A stretch of DNA of 64,000 bases from assembly GCA_031769625.1 (NCBI GenBank), contig JAUIMM010000534.1:14005501-14069500 (forward strand), in the 5' to 3' direction. Position numbers and translations under genes: made by a program. A model generated the notes under the pieces. It ran no database searches, had not been told where the DNA came from, and saw only the letters and a list, made by a program, of their open reading frames with translations. Shown in pieces: positions 19,631-30,415 of this stretch (positions within the stretch are counted from its first letter, which is position 1; each line of letters opens with the position of its first letter). Source of the DNA: Taudactylus pleione. Lineage: Eukaryota; Chordata; Amphibia; Anura; Myobatrachidae.

Positions 19631-20790
19631 TCACTGAAAATGATGTAACAGTGAGGAGGTGCCTAGATGGCTAATGTCCCTACCTCTACTAACTTTGGTC
19701 TTACAAATGGTACAGATGCCTACACAAATGTTTTCAGAATTTGGGTAAAAATAATTCCACACACAAGAGATGGCTTTTCTGGTCATATACCTGGGCATGG
19801 CAATGGATTTATTTTTATCATGAGCAAGAACTGCTGCCACTGGTGGCTGACTTACACAAACAACATCCTCATCATCAGCATTCTCATTAGTATCAGATAG
19901 TACACAAATATCCCCCTCATCATCTTTACTTGTACTGGTCATCCACACATTTGCAGAGGGTGCAGAAATGGTGGAAGGAGGCTTCTTTACCTAATGTGAA
20001 TACCCCTAGACTCTCCTCAGAGATTTGTGAACACACAGTTTGTTATTTATCCTTATGCCAGGTACACACTAGATGATATGCCGTCCAATCCGGCAGATCA
20101 GATGACATATCTGGAGGGCACATCGGCCAGTGTATACCTATTATGTCACTGACAATGCATGCTCCCATACCTCATCAGCGACATCACCCATTAGACCTGC
20201 ATGCAGGTCTGTCAGGGGATATCGCCAGTGGGGGCCATGCTGCCAAATGCAGCATGGTTCCTGCTGTCACACGGTCGCTACCAGCATTGGCAAGTTTGTA
20301 AGCACTCTCCAATGCCAGCACCTTGCCGGGTCCTGTCATTAACGAGGTAGGTACACACTAGACATTGTCTATTGTGTACCGTCCTTTAATGTTCTTCTTT
20401 ATTTTGGGCACTGATTTGTCTGTTTTAAAGGTAACACCTCTACTAGATTCAGAGAGAGAAGGTGTTGCAGCATCTTCACCATATGAGGTTACAGAAGAAG
20501 ATGCCTGACTGCGTTTGGCCCTGACTTCTGCAATAGGCATTCTGTTGCCTGAAAAAGCAGTAGCGCTAGCAGGACCACCACTTGCAAACAAAGGCCAAGG
20601 CCTGAGTCTTTCCTTGCCACTGAGTGTTGTGTATGGCATGTTGGCTATTTCACATGTTTCACCAGTCATTTTCTCCTTTCTTATTAGAGGTGATGTTTTC
20701 TTTAACATCGTGATATATTTAGATGTCAGGTGGCCTTTCTTAAACTTTGTGTCCCCTAGACCACCTTTAGTAGATGTTGAAGTACTATAA
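19631..20790 (-). pseudogene. hAT-B transposase N-terminal fragment with BED finger
   Basis: Two pieces are separated by a MITE at about 20059-20388. The upstream piece (20391-20790) contains IANMPYTTLSGKERLRP, matching LANMPFTTRSGKERLRS near residues 79-95 of the hAT-A protein. The downstream piece (19631-19948) contains AISCVWNYFYPNSENICVGI, then CTICK, HLGTSSLLHHF, matching the hAT-A BED finger. The catalytic core is absent. It shows that the hAT-A lineage is old here and that the long N-terminal extension is a family trait. Confidence 0.8.
20059..20388. mobile_element. MITE inserted in hAT-B (GGTACACA ends)
   Basis: The left end is GGTACACACTAGATGATATG and the right end read inwards is GGTACACAATAGACAATG. 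About 330 bp, no coding capacity. It interrupts the transposase fragment. Ends are approximate by a few bases; superfamily not assigned. Confidence 0.6.
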
Positions 20791-20898
20791 TGACTGGCAG
20801 CAGCTGCAGCACTCCTGCTCTTCTATTCACTGATTGTGATCCATACCGACTCACAGCGATTCGAGTGATAGATGGTGGCACGGCACCTACTGAACATT

Positions 20899-21493
20899 TG
20901 CCCTCATTCAGAGCCACTCGCTATCGGCAGTACGCTCGTTCTGAGCGATGTTCGCACATCTGCGCATGCGCACGGTTTTTACTACGCATGCGCGAACCAG
21001 TCAGTGCGGCCGAAAATCATTTATACGCTATATAGCGAGTGCCTGCTATTTTGAGTGACAGATTGAGGCGTATGTGGGTGGTAACAGGGGAAGGTGCTTG
21101 AAAACGGGAGTGGAGATCCGAACGCAGGCGTGCTTAAAGGTCAAAACGGGCGTTTTAAGGGAGTGCATAATTAATACAGCAGCGTAATTGACCACGTCAC
21201 TTGGTTTTTTTAACTCAGAACTGCTCGCAATAGCGGTTGAAAAAACCAACCACAAGAATAGCGAGCAGTTCATACGCTGTACGATGTACTCGATTAATCT
21301 AATAAATAGCGGCCTTGACGTATGGTGCGAGCGGCCAGGGGGCGTTTTTATCAAATAAACGAGCGTATGTTTTGCGCGCTCGTTCAGACTTAGAGGTGGG
21401 AACAGACTGCAATTTGCGAAGGGATCATTTGAATAGCCACCCCTTGTTTTTGAACGAACGACCGCAAATAGCGAACGGCTCTGAATCAGGCCC
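20899..21493. mobile_element. Harbinger MITE of about 595 bp, inserted in hAT-B
   Basis: Ends TGCCCTCATTCAGAGCC and (read inwards) GGGCCTGATTCAGAGCC, flanked by ATT on both sides. The interior carries TGCGCATGCGCACGG and long runs shared with 26457-27054 and 22446-22784. No coding capacity; presumably moved by a Harbinger transposase of the kind encoded in this window. Confidence 0.9.
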
Positions 21494-21659
21494 ATTATTT
21501 TTTAACACAGTTCCACTACCTGAGCACACATGTCATTTTATTTGTTATTTTTTATTAACGGTGGCACACTGGAACCCAGTGACCGTTATCATTTTACAAC
21601 ACATTGCCTGAACCTGAGCAACACACACGTTATTCTATTTTTATTTGTTTACACCCAGC

Positions 21660-22005
21660 AGTTGTGCCACAGTAGTGCTTGCATCCCACTTCCTTCACTG
21701 ACACAGTCTTAGCGCTGCATCCCACAGCCCTTCAGTCTGACACAACCATAGCAGTAGAGCCACAAGGTGCTTGCATCCTAAAGCCCTTTACTGACACAGT
21801 CTTAGTGCTGCTGTTCACAAGTCTGACACAGCCACGGTAGTGCTTGCACCCCATAGTCCTTCATTAACACAGTCTTAATGCTGCAGCTCACAGCCCTTCA
21901 CAAGTCTGGCACAGCAAAAACAATAGTGCCACAGTAGTGTTTGCACCTCACAGCCTTTCACTGACACCTTGTTAGTGCTGCAGCCCACAGCCCCACAGTC
22001 TAACC
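21660..22005. repeat. Degenerate tandem repeat (about 75-95 bp unit, about 4 copies) in hAT-B leader
   Basis: GCCACAGTAGTGCTTGCA-like phrases recur near 21664, 21758, 21833 and 21930, each followed by CACTGACACAGTCTTAGTGC and CACAGCCCTTCA variants. The sequence is unlike the 155/160-bp unit of hAT-A/C but occupies the same place in the element. Confidence 0.7.
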
Positions 22006-22210
22006 CTCCTGCATCCTGTGTGAAATGAAGCCTGCGATCATGAGGGTAGGACTTTTATCAAATCAAAAACATGTGAGATCCATTGTCGGGAAAATTAAGT
22101 TTTGCATCATTTTGGGATCCAAAGGAAGACCCGAGCAGGGCTCGGTTCGACTCATAACCTCTAAGTTTGGGTGTGTTTAGCTTTCAGGACTCCAAACCTG
22201 CACATCTCTA

Positions 22211-22445
22211 ATTTTCGATGCTTCTCATCTGCATATAGAGGGTGTACTGGTGATTGGGGGCAGAGCCGGCCCTAGCCAATTTGGTGCCCTAGGCAAAATT
22301 TTGACAGGTGACCCCTGGAGTTCAGGAGAGAACTCCAGCCTCCGGCTACCACGGTGCTGCAGGGAAGGAGCCAGATGCCCGCTGGTAATAACATCTCAGC
22401 GAGCGTCTGGGCTGGAGGACAATGGCGCAGGGTGCAGCGGTTTTA
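22211..22445. other. Unassigned, with GGGCAGAGCCGGCCCTAG repeat fragment
   Basis: The phrase at 22258-22276 resembles the end of a GC-rich non-autonomous element; a related end type is at 33053-33309. No gene seen. Confidence 0.4.
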
Positions 22446-22784
22446 TGGGTGTGCATAATTAATACAGCAGCGTCATTGACCACGTCACTGGGTTATTTTA
22501 TAGTCAGAACTGCTGGCAAGATTGTGGTAGGAAAAACCAACCACAAGAATAGCGAGCAGTTCATTCGCTGGTCGATGTACTCGATTAATCTAATAAATAG
22601 CGGACATGACGTAGCATGCGAGCGGCCAGGGGGCGTAGTTTTCCAAAACATGACCGCAAGTTTTGTTCGCTCGTTCAGACCTAGAGGCGTGAACAGACCG
22701 CAAAGAGTGAGTGGTTCATTTGAATAGCCACCCCTTTTTTATGAACGAGCGAGAGCAAATAGCGTCCGGCTCTGAATGAGGTCC
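22446..22784. mobile_element. Truncated Harbinger MITE
   Basis: Matches the right 60 percent of the MITE at 20899-21493 (GTGCATAATTAATACAGCAG onward) and ends CGGCTCTGAATGAGGTCC. The left part is missing. It abuts the LINE fragment. Confidence 0.85.
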
Positions 22785-22786
22785 TC

Positions 22787-23533
22787 TGTTCCTCAGATGA
22801 AAGAATGAGGATTTGATTGGGGCTGATACATGATGTTTAAGTGTCAAGCCACTATCCAGGACAACACCAAGATTCCTCACATGTTCAGTGTTTTGTAATT
22901 CTGATCCCCCAAGCGTAAGTCCTGTTGGTTGGCTATGCTGTAGCCCTGTCCTGTGACCTATCATAAGGACCTTATCAGGGTTCAGTCACAGCCAACTGGC
23001 ACTCATCCACTCCTGAAGCTCAGCTAGGCAGCCATTTAGGGTTGTTATGGGGTCCTTTGTACCTAGAGCAAAGGACAGGTACAGTTATGTATCATCTGCA
23101 TAGCATGGTAGACCAGGCCATGATGTCTGATTATTTCACCCAATGGTAGCATGTATACTGCAAAGAACATTGGAGATAGTATAGAACCCTGTGGGACACC
23201 GTATGGAAGTGGCACTGGTGAGGAAGAGTTTACTCCAGAAGAAACTCTTTGTGACCTGCCAGTGAGAAATGATTTGAACCAGCTAAGGACTGTGCCATCC
23301 AGTCCACAGAAATTTTTCAGGCGCTCAACTAGAATCCCATGGTCCACAGTATCAAATGCTGCTGAGAGATCCAGAAGGATTAAGATTGAACAATCACCTC
23401 TGTCTCTTGCCATCAGAAGATCATTAAGCACACATACCAGGGCTGTTTCAGTGCTATGTCTTCTCCTGAATCCTGACTGGAATGTATCATAAATTTCATG
23501 GGTCAAGTGAAGTAATTTGTGCTTACCTGTCAT
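22787..23533 (-). pseudogene. Non-LTR retrotransposon (CR1/L2-like) reverse transcriptase fragment
   Basis: Reverse transcriptase of a LINE, cut at both ends. Seen in order: FQSGFRRRHSTETALV (finger region), ILILLDLSAAFDTVDHGIL (catalytic motif A), GVPQGSILSPMFFAVYMLPL (motif B), then a frameshift, then YADDT (motif C, near 23090-23110) followed by a stop codon, then EHVRNLGVVLDSGLTLKHHV (thumb region). The 5' two-thirds of ORF2 and the 3' end are missing; the 3' side is cut by the MITE at 22784. The motif A wording points to the CR1/L2/Rex group, but the exact clade is not certain. Confidence 0.85.
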
Positions 23534-24480
23534 CCTTAGGTTCAGTTATGTGGTGGTGGACTGGTTTGTGCTTCTGTTTGTCCACATATTTACATTAAAT
23601 TGTCCTTTAAATAGTTTGATTTGGTGCTGGACCACAAACCGGAGGAACTCGTGCAAGTGTCCCGAGGCACCCCAGTGTGGGAACCACTTCTCTAAACTAT
23701 AATATTGTCATTTAATATTTTTGCAAAGGGGAAAGTGCTGGTATTATAATTTTTGTTTATTCTTAAGCATCTACAGGTTTTGAATTTTTACCAGCACAAG
23801 TTACTAGCATCAACAAAACTACAATGTGCAATCCTTTACCAATTAGTGCAGCTATTTTTAAACTGTACATGGGGTCAGAGTAGTGGTCGGAGTGGGAGTG
23901 TGAAGCAGTAGATAGAAGGTTGGCAGGGTGGGACAAATTAGTGGGCAAAGCGGGGGGCAGACTGAAGTGGCCATTGCTAGTATATATATTGCATTAAAGT
24001 GTTAAAGGATATTTGTATTGTTTTCTTTTGTTTTGTGAAACAAATAAACAATAACTATATATATGTGAAGAAATCTACCACTGATATATTTTTTGGTAAG
24101 CACATGATAAATACTATTTTGGACAAGTATTGGTTTGGTGTATAACTTTTGGCCTGTAGGGTCCAATTTTACTTTATGCAAATACATGAAAGCAGTAAAA
24201 TATGAGCAAAAGAATAAAAACAATTTTCCTTCCTCCATCCCACAGGAGCTACTCCCTTGGATGTGCCATGGTAAAGATTACCTGTCGATAAACATGGACC
24301 AGAACACCACAAACCACTCACTGTTCAGCAGCCACAACATTCCAGTGCAGTCTTTCCCTATCTAATTACAACTAAATTGTAGAACTCCACACTCTGCAGT
24401 TGGACAGTGTGATTTATGGTACAATTATAAGTCACCCATTAATTTAGCAATACGTTTTGCTCTACTCTTAACAATAACTA
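23534..24480. other. Unassigned spacer
   Basis: No gene, element end or tandem structure recognised in this mostly AT-rich stretch. Confidence 0.4.
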
Positions 24481-24603
24481 GAAATAAACACGCGGAGGCA
24501 TATATGGATTTAAAGAGGTTACAGCCAAAATTTATTGAATTGAATTAGAATTGTAATTGAAAGCTCGGTGGCAGCAAAAGCGGTGCTCCTGGGCAACAGC
24601 CCA

Positions 24604-25451
24604 CTAGGAAAACTGACTAACATAGATAAAGAGGGCGGGTCCCCGCCCTAGCGTAAACTGGCCTGGAATGGTACCACTTCCCTCTAATTGGTACAGCCTT
24701 GACCCCTCCTTAAGATGATGGCCTAGTCCTCCCTTTAGGAGAATGACTAACTTGCCGCTATCAAGAGAAAAATGCCATTCAGGCAACTTAACGCCATGAT
24801 AGAACACCCAGGAGCATTGCTTATCGCCAAAAGCTTGGCCAAAATCAGCCGAGCCCCGCCATCCTTCAATAGATATTATCTCAAGCTTCAAGGACACTGA
24901 AAAGGTCCTTAATGAACCATTCCATCCCCATACCCATGAGGTGCACTCCATCTGGCCTGTAAAAACTCTCCTCTTCAAAACGTAAACGTGGATGCTTAAT
25001 CACACACCCCCCAGTCTTGGTAAAAAAACTTGGATACTGCTGCATTGACCTTTCTTCTCAACCTACCTAAGATTACACCCCCATGAGACCCTCTCCAAAA
25101 CCATCTTGGCACCATCTCTGACCACACTAAAACCACACTTGGCCACCTCTCCATGATTGTCTGCCAATCGTTCCTAATTGCATGAATGAGCTCAATGCCC
25201 TTGCAAGTATCTAGATCGTTACCTCCCAAATGAACCACCACCCAATTTGGGGTCCCAAATCTAGCTTCCGCCGACCATAACTCATTTAAGAGGCTGGACC
25301 ATCTCATACCCCTAAATCCTAACCACTGTACCTTTCCTATAACCAATGATTTACAGGCCTGAAATTCCAAAGGATCCTTGCTAGCCCAGTAAATGTATGA
25401 GTGACCTAATGAACCACACCCGACAATTAAACATTCCGGGAGTACCTGCAA
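24604..25451 (-). pseudogene. SGNH-hydrolase-like protein of the Ngaro element
   Basis: Esterase-like domain found in some vertebrate Ngaro elements; its role in the life cycle is unknown. Visible: IVGCGSLGHSYIYWA near the start (the catalytic Ser block, altered), GLRGMRW-like FRGMRWSSLLNELW, VVVHLGGNDLDTC (the Gly and Asn blocks), VLVWSEMVPRWFWRG, GRLRRKVNAAVSKF, and in another frame RPDGVHLMGMG, which would supply the Asp-His pair. A frameshift or stop near 24990-25000 separates the last block. Likely a dead copy. Confidence 0.75.
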
Positions 25452-25494
25452 GAAGGTTTAATCCCGTCAGAATCAGTAAACAATATCAAATAAC

Positions 25495-26456
25495 CTAGCC
25501 AAGGAAAGGAATAACTAGTTGGGTGACCCATCTTGAGGGGAAAAAACAGCAAACCTCTGTGAGGATAAATCTGAAAACCCCCCCAAACTCCATAGCGGTA
25601 GCAGGCATAATGCCTCTGGGTTTCCCAACAAACTCGCTGGGAGCGCAGTTAATCATGCAGCTTATCCCCGGCAAATAAGTTTTATATGCAGCGGATTTCC
25701 ATAGACCCAATTGTTTCAAAGAATCTACGGAAGCCCCTGCAGCTGCTGGGCATGTCGCTTCTCCAATTCGAAACGAGTGCGTTCCAAACTGATCTAAAGG
25801 CAAGTCTAATGCAATCAAACAATTTTGAAAAACTTTTGCAAATTTCAATTTAGACAGCGGGGTGTGGTCAGCGTGTACTAGCCATTGCACGCCCCCGAAG
25901 GGGCACACACTGCCAATCCTCATGCACTGGAAAAGAAACCCATTTTCCTTTAGCTAACTGGTCTGTCTTGGATTTGTGTATGCAGACTAAAATCAGGTCC
26001 TTTTTAACCACAACATTGCTAAGAAGCAGACCTGATAATATAGAGGTTTTATTCATTGCCACTAACTCCCCAATTCTAAATGCACTGAAATAAGCTAATG
26101 AAAAAGTTAAACTAAAAAGAATGGCCTCGTAGTGGCCTGACGCGACTCCTGAAACTGCTGTTATAAGCTCCAGTAAAAGAGATGGATCGATAGGCCTTCT
26201 AATGTCGCCCGACACCGTTCGTTCCTGTGCCCAACTCCTCATTGCTTTTGCTAACAAAAATTATTTTGTGGGATCAGCTTCGCAATGAAACTTACAGAAA
26301 TACGTGATGCCGAACAGAGCAGCCGACATGGCAGCTTTAGAACGTCCCTGTTCGTGCCACTTCCAAACGAATTGCAACATATAATTTAGAATCGGCTTAC
26401 ATCCCTGTCCCTCAGATGCCAGAAAACCCTGCCAATCTTTCCACGCTGCTGAATAA
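25495..26456 (-). pseudogene. Ngaro tyrosine recombinase
   Basis: Would integrate the circular DNA copy by site-specific recombination. N-terminal core-binding part: AAWKDWQGFLASEG through KWHEQGRSKAAMSAALFGIT (26261-26456). Catalytic part: FSAFRIGELVAMNKT with the first Arg (26050-26100), HKSKTDQLAKGKW, then THSFRIGEAT (His-x-x-Arg) and LGLWKSAAYKTYLPG with the nucleophile Tyr (25660-25780). Breaks near 26258 and around 25900-25930 shift the frame. All four key residue types are still recognisable. Confidence 0.85.
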
Positions 26457-27054
26457 GGGCCTGATTCAGAGCCGCTCGCTATTTGCGGTCGTTCGTTTTC
26501 TAAAAAGGGGTGGCTATTCAAATGAACCGTTCGCACTTTGCGGTCTGTTCACGCCTCTAAGTCTGAACGAGCGAGCAAAACATGCGGTTGTAATTTTGAA
26601 AAATACTCCCCCTGGCCGCTCGCACCATACGTCATGTCCGCTATTTAATAGATTAATCGAGTACATCGTACAGCGTATGAACTGCTCGGTATTCTTGAGG
26701 TTTTTTTTTCAACCGCTATTTTGCGAGCAGTTCTGAGTTAAAAAAAAACAAGTGACGTGGTCAATGACGCTGCTGGATTAATTATGCACTCCCTTAAAAC
26801 GCCCATTTTGACCTTTAAGCACTCCTGCGTTCTGAATTTCACTCCCCGTTTTCAAGCACCTTCCCCTGTTACCACCCACATACGCCTCCTTCTGTCACTG
26901 AAAGTAGCAGGCATTCGCTATATAGCGAACAAACGATTTTCGGCAGCACTGACTGGTTCGCGCATGCGTATTAAAATCCGTACGCATGCGCAGATGTGCG
27001 AACATTGGTCAGAACGAATGAGCGGCCGCTTACGAGCGGCTCTGAATGAGGGCC
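26457..27054. mobile_element. Harbinger MITE (598 bp) inside the Ngaro element
   Basis: Ends GGGCCTGATTCAGAGCC and (read inwards) GGCCCTCATTCAGAGCC, flanked by TAA on both sides. Inverted relative to the copy at 20899-21493. It sits between RNase H and tyrosine recombinase; taking it out with one TAA leaves an open frame running into the AAWKDWQ block, so the site was coding before insertion. Confidence 0.95.
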
Positions 27055-27085
27055 TAAGTCCTCAGCGTACTTGGGGCCAGCGACA

Positions 27086-27691
27086 TCAATGCAAGTCCTT
27101 CGATGCCGGCTTGACAATCTGCCAGACATGCAAAGGGCACGAGAAGCCAAACGTACTAGCGCCTGGGGCGAGAGACTTAAATCTATCCCACTGAAAAAGA
27201 GACAGAGCATCTGCAATGTTGTTTTCCACGCCTGGTACATTTCGAACCCGGAAATCGATATTCTTGCGCAAACACAAAAGGGTGAAATGTCTCAACAAGC
27301 GCAACACCAGAGGTGATTTCAACCTCTGATTATTGATAACATGCACCACTCCTAAATTGTCGCACCAAAAAACAATACTCCTATTCGCAAGCTTTCCGGA
27401 CCAAAGCTCGACAGAAACCACGATTGTAAAGAGTTCCAATAGGAGCATGCTCGTGGTTAAACCGTGTCTTATCCACGATTCGGACCAAGGCTCTGCGCAC
27501 CATTCACCTTCCAAGAATGCACCAAAACATAACGTACCCGACGCATCAGTAAATAACTGAAGCTCGTAATTATCCACCATCGCTTGAAGCCATTTTCTTA
27601 TCCCGTTAATTTCCCAAAGGAAAATAAGCCATACTCGAAGGTCCTCCCGCATGTCTTGGGATATGCGAGCTAAGTGGTGAGATTTTGCCAC
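27086..27691 (-). pseudogene. Ngaro RNase H domain
   Basis: Degrades RNA in the RNA-DNA hybrid during reverse transcription. Motifs: LFTDASGTLCFGAFL (first Asp), LLELFTIVVSVELW (Glu), VFWCDNLGVVHVINNQ (Asp) and NVPGVENNIADALSLFQWDRF (last Asp). The domain reads open across about 200 residues and is followed by a frame change before the MITE. Confidence 0.88.
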
Positions 27692-28675
27692 GCTCTAAAT
27701 GATGACAAAAAACCCTGCCCATAGGTATTACCCTGGAAGTGAAATTCAAAAGGCCTAGAGGAGATTGCATTTGTTTGAGTGAAACCTTTTTCGGCAGCAC
27801 AAAAACTTCCAAAAGTTCCCCTAACTTCCTAACCTTCTCTAATGGTAACCGGCAGAGACCTATTACTGTATTGATCTCAATCCCGAGGTAGGATAAATGA
27901 GTGGTCAGGCCCTCCATTTTATCCCTAGCTATGGGAACCCCAAGTATGGTAAATAATGCCTGCAATGAATATAATAATTCCCCGCAAACCAAACTTTGCT
28001 CCGAGCCTACCAACAAAAAATCGTCCAGGTAGTGGGCGACACTTCTCTGACCCATACCCGCCTCAAGGCATCATTGCAAAAAGGAACTAAACCGTTCGAA
28101 AAAAGCACCAGAGATAGAACAGCCCATTGGGAGACATTTGTCGATGTAATATTGCCCTTCCAGTTTAAAACCCATGTATTGAAAGGAATCAGGGTGAAGG
28201 GGCAGCAGCCTAAAGGCAGATTCGATATCCACTTTGGCCAGAAGTGCCCGCTTGCCAAAACCTTGCACTCGAGGGCTTGTTCAAATGACTGCTTCGTCAC
28301 ACTGCAATCCTCTGCATCTAAAGCATCGTTGAATGACCCACGTTCTGGGTAAGAAAGATGCTGGATTAAACAAAATTTTCCTTCCTCTTTCTTTGAAACC
28401 ATCCCCAATGGTGAGATGCATAGCTTCTGCATGGGCAGAGAGGAATAGGGCCCGCACATGCGGCCCAACTGTACCTCAGCAGTCACTTTACGCAAGGCTA
28501 CGTCTGGATGCTCCCTCACGGACCGCAAGTTTCTCTTGGAAACCACATAGACTTCGCAAGTAAAAGTAGGTGAATACCATTCCTAAACCCATCACTCAAA
28601 AAAGCCGCCTGCACCCTGAGAGGATAGCGGCCTAATCACTTCTCCAACTCAACCAAATTGATAGGTGATACTGCC
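27692..28675 (-). pseudogene. Ngaro reverse transcriptase
   Basis: Three frames must be joined. Segments in order: VREHPDVALRKVTAEVQLGR and SPLGMVSKKEEGKFCLIQHL (28330-28520), then ALLAKVDIESAFRLLPLHPD (motif A, near 28200-28260), LPMGCSISGAFFERFSSFL (motif B), then VAHYLDDFLLVGS (catalytic YLDD, about 28010-28040) and a thumb region with LSYLGIEINTV. Frameshifts lie near 28270 and 28060. Clearly of the DIRS/Ngaro group by the wording around these motifs. Confidence 0.88.
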
Positions 28676-29779
28676 TTACTTAGGACCACCACGCGGTTCC
28701 CCGCATTGCTCCCCTCTACCTGCACCGGCACTTCCCATATGGTGACAATCTTTGACCGGATGACCGCTACCGCACAACATACAGATGTGCCTATATCTAC
28801 ACCCTGCACCTCTGCTGCATTGGGCATTATTGAAAGCATAGCATTTTCCGCAACCGACCCCTGCTGGGGCAGAACGCCCTGGAAAAGGATGCTTCCTGGC
28901 CATGTATACCTCCGTGTGCACTTTATTCTGCTGGGTGACTTCCAGCCAAACTTCAACATCTTTGAAGACAAATTGAAATACATCCTGACCTTCCTGTTTT
29001 TTCCAAAAGTTTTTGTCATAGTGACACCAGGCATTTCCTTTAGCCGAGTTACTTATGCCATGTACTAACTGCATGTACTTCAATACATTCATGTATTCGC
29101 CTGGCCTGGCTTCTAAATAACATGCCACGAAAACGTACATTCCAGTCATCCAATTTAGCGCCTTTTTATCATCTGCAGTAATGGCAAACATGTCTACAAA
29201 TTTGCCTCTTCTAATTCTTTCCCGTACTTTTGACTGCAGGCCTCTAAGAATAGCTGTATTTGCGCAATTAACCATGTCCCCAGCTGCGTCTGGCATTTTA
29301 GAGGCGGACACCACTTTAGCTCTCTTTGGGCTACCCTTTTTCCACTTAAACTTCTGCCCCATGTATTTCATAAATTTATGCGGCCTGCCTGCTGAGCTAG
29401 AAGAACTATTGGAAGAATCAGAAGTTGTGGAGGAAGCGCTGCGCTGTGGGATAACAGCATGCTCACCAGTTCCAGCAGAAGATGGTCCAGCCACTGCCGA
29501 TTGTCCGGATAAGTCCCATCCCTCGCTGCGCGGTGCGCCCACCACAGCTTGAATCGATGTGCCTCCGTTCCGACTGGCACCGATTCGACTTGCATAGATG
29601 CGGAAATTACTGGAACAGGAATCTGAGGGCTCAAAACAACAGTGTGAGAAGGAGGTGGAGGTGGGTCGACCACCGGGAGTGGGCCATAAGGAGTGGGGGG
29701 GGTTGGGACACCTGTGCCGTGGGTGGCGGTGGTGGGGGGGTGGAGGGTGCACTGGGCCAGGTGGCATAGGTGGGATCAT
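28676..29779 (-). CDS. Ngaro gag-like protein (367 aa open frame)
   Basis: Structural RNA-binding protein. Proline-rich start, Ser-rich middle (residues about 110-135), a helical region containing GKFVDMFAITADDKKALNWM, and a C-terminal zinc-knuckle-like block with Cys and His spaced as GCGKCYAFNNAQCSRGAGCR then YRHICMLCGSGHPVKDCHH. The frame is open over the full 367 residues from ATG 29779. The upstream open frame at 29631-30083 (MAVYSAPPSLAISHVG) may be the true N-terminus, displaced by a frameshift. Confidence 0.8.
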   Translation of the reverse strand: MIPPMPPGPVHPPPPHHRHPRHRCPNPPHSLWPTPGGRPTSTSFSHCCFEPSDSCSSNFRIYASRIGASRNGGTSIQAVVGAPRSEGWDLSGQSAVAGPSSAGTGEHAVIPQRSASSTTSDSSNSSSSSAGRPHKFMKYMGQKFKWKKGSPKRAKVVSASKMPDAAGDMVNCANTAILRGLQSKVRERIRRGKFVDMFAITADDKKALNWMTGMYVFVACYLEARPGEYMNVLKYMQLVHGISNSAKGNAWCHYDKNFWKKQEGQDVFQFVFKDVEVWLEVTQQNKVHTEVYMARKHPFPGRSAPAGVGCGKCYAFNNAQCSRGAGCRYRHICMLCGSGHPVKDCHHMGSAGAGRGEQCGEPRGGPK

Positions 29780-30330
29780 GGCAGTAAAACGCGTGGGGTT
29801 GTGGGGGAGATTTTGGCAAGGCTGAAAAAAGTGCTAGGGGGCCGTGTGCAAACTGGTGTTTAAAACATAATGCAGGGGGGCCTGTAGCAACATCAAGGGA
29901 GCGGGGGTGTAATGAGGGGCCATTACGGGCAAGTTGTATTGCTGCCCAGTGGCAGTAAAATAAGGAGACCATCCGGTCTGTAGTAACGGGGGGGTTCTGG
30001 AGCCCCTGTGCCCGCAGGCTGCCTGGGTATAAAGAACCCACATGAGAAATGGCTAGAGAGGGAGGGGCAGAATACACTGCCATGGTGGTGCTGGGTGCCC
30101 TGTAATGCGCAGGGGACAGTGACCCCTAGGACCTGCTCCTATTACATGGGTTTTGGGGGATGGGCTGCTGCAGGGGGGGAGAGAGGCACTGGTGCACTGC
30201 GCGGCCTATAAGATGGCTACCGGGGCCTGGTGGGCGAGGCCAGTGGGTGACATCACTGCTGCCAGGACCTGTGTAGTGGCCGGGCGGAGGCACCCCCAGC
30301 CAACCATGCGGTAAGTGAGTCACTTTTGTG
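29780..30330. other. Ngaro 5' region
   Basis: GC-rich sequence upstream of gag. On the minus strand it holds the possible gag N-terminus starting at 30083. I could not recognise the terminal repeats of the element. Confidence 0.45.
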
Positions 30331-30415
30331 GGTGGGGGTTCAGAGGCACACTTTTGGGGGGTCAGAGGCACATTTGGGGAGGGGGAAAGATGTACACTTG
30401 AGAAGGAGGGTCAGA

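Larger units (their letters stand above)
19620..22210 (-). mobile_element. Decayed hAT relative (hAT-B), 5' part only
   Basis: The right end reads TAGAGATGTGCAGGTTTGG inwards, close to the hAT-A tip (TAGGGGTGTGCACC at left, TAGGGGTGAGCGGGTTCGG at right). Remnants of the transposase N-terminus and BED finger lie on the minus strand. A degenerate tandem array (21660-22005) sits upstream of the coding remnants, as in hAT-A. The element stops near 19620, just after the BED finger. Two MITEs have landed in it. Confidence 0.75.
24500..30310 (-). mobile_element. Ngaro-type tyrosine-recombinase retrotransposon, interrupted
   Basis: Reading on the minus strand: gag, reverse transcriptase, RNase H, tyrosine recombinase, SGNH hydrolase. 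This set and order fit Ngaro elements of the DIRS-like order, which integrate through a tyrosine recombinase instead of a DDE integrase. Outer limits are estimates: the split direct repeats expected at the ends were not identified. A 598-bp Harbinger MITE interrupts it at 26457-27054. Frameshifts and stops make it inactive. Confidence 0.85.

Noticed and set aside
24023..24052. Small imperfect palindrome TTTGTTTTGTGAAACAAATAAA
   Set aside because: Short and AT-rich; expected by chance in this composition.
28658..29068. Plus-strand open frame of 136 residues over the Ngaro gag
   Set aside because: Shadow of the minus-strand gag, which has a recognisable Cys/His block; the plus-strand frame has no family signal.
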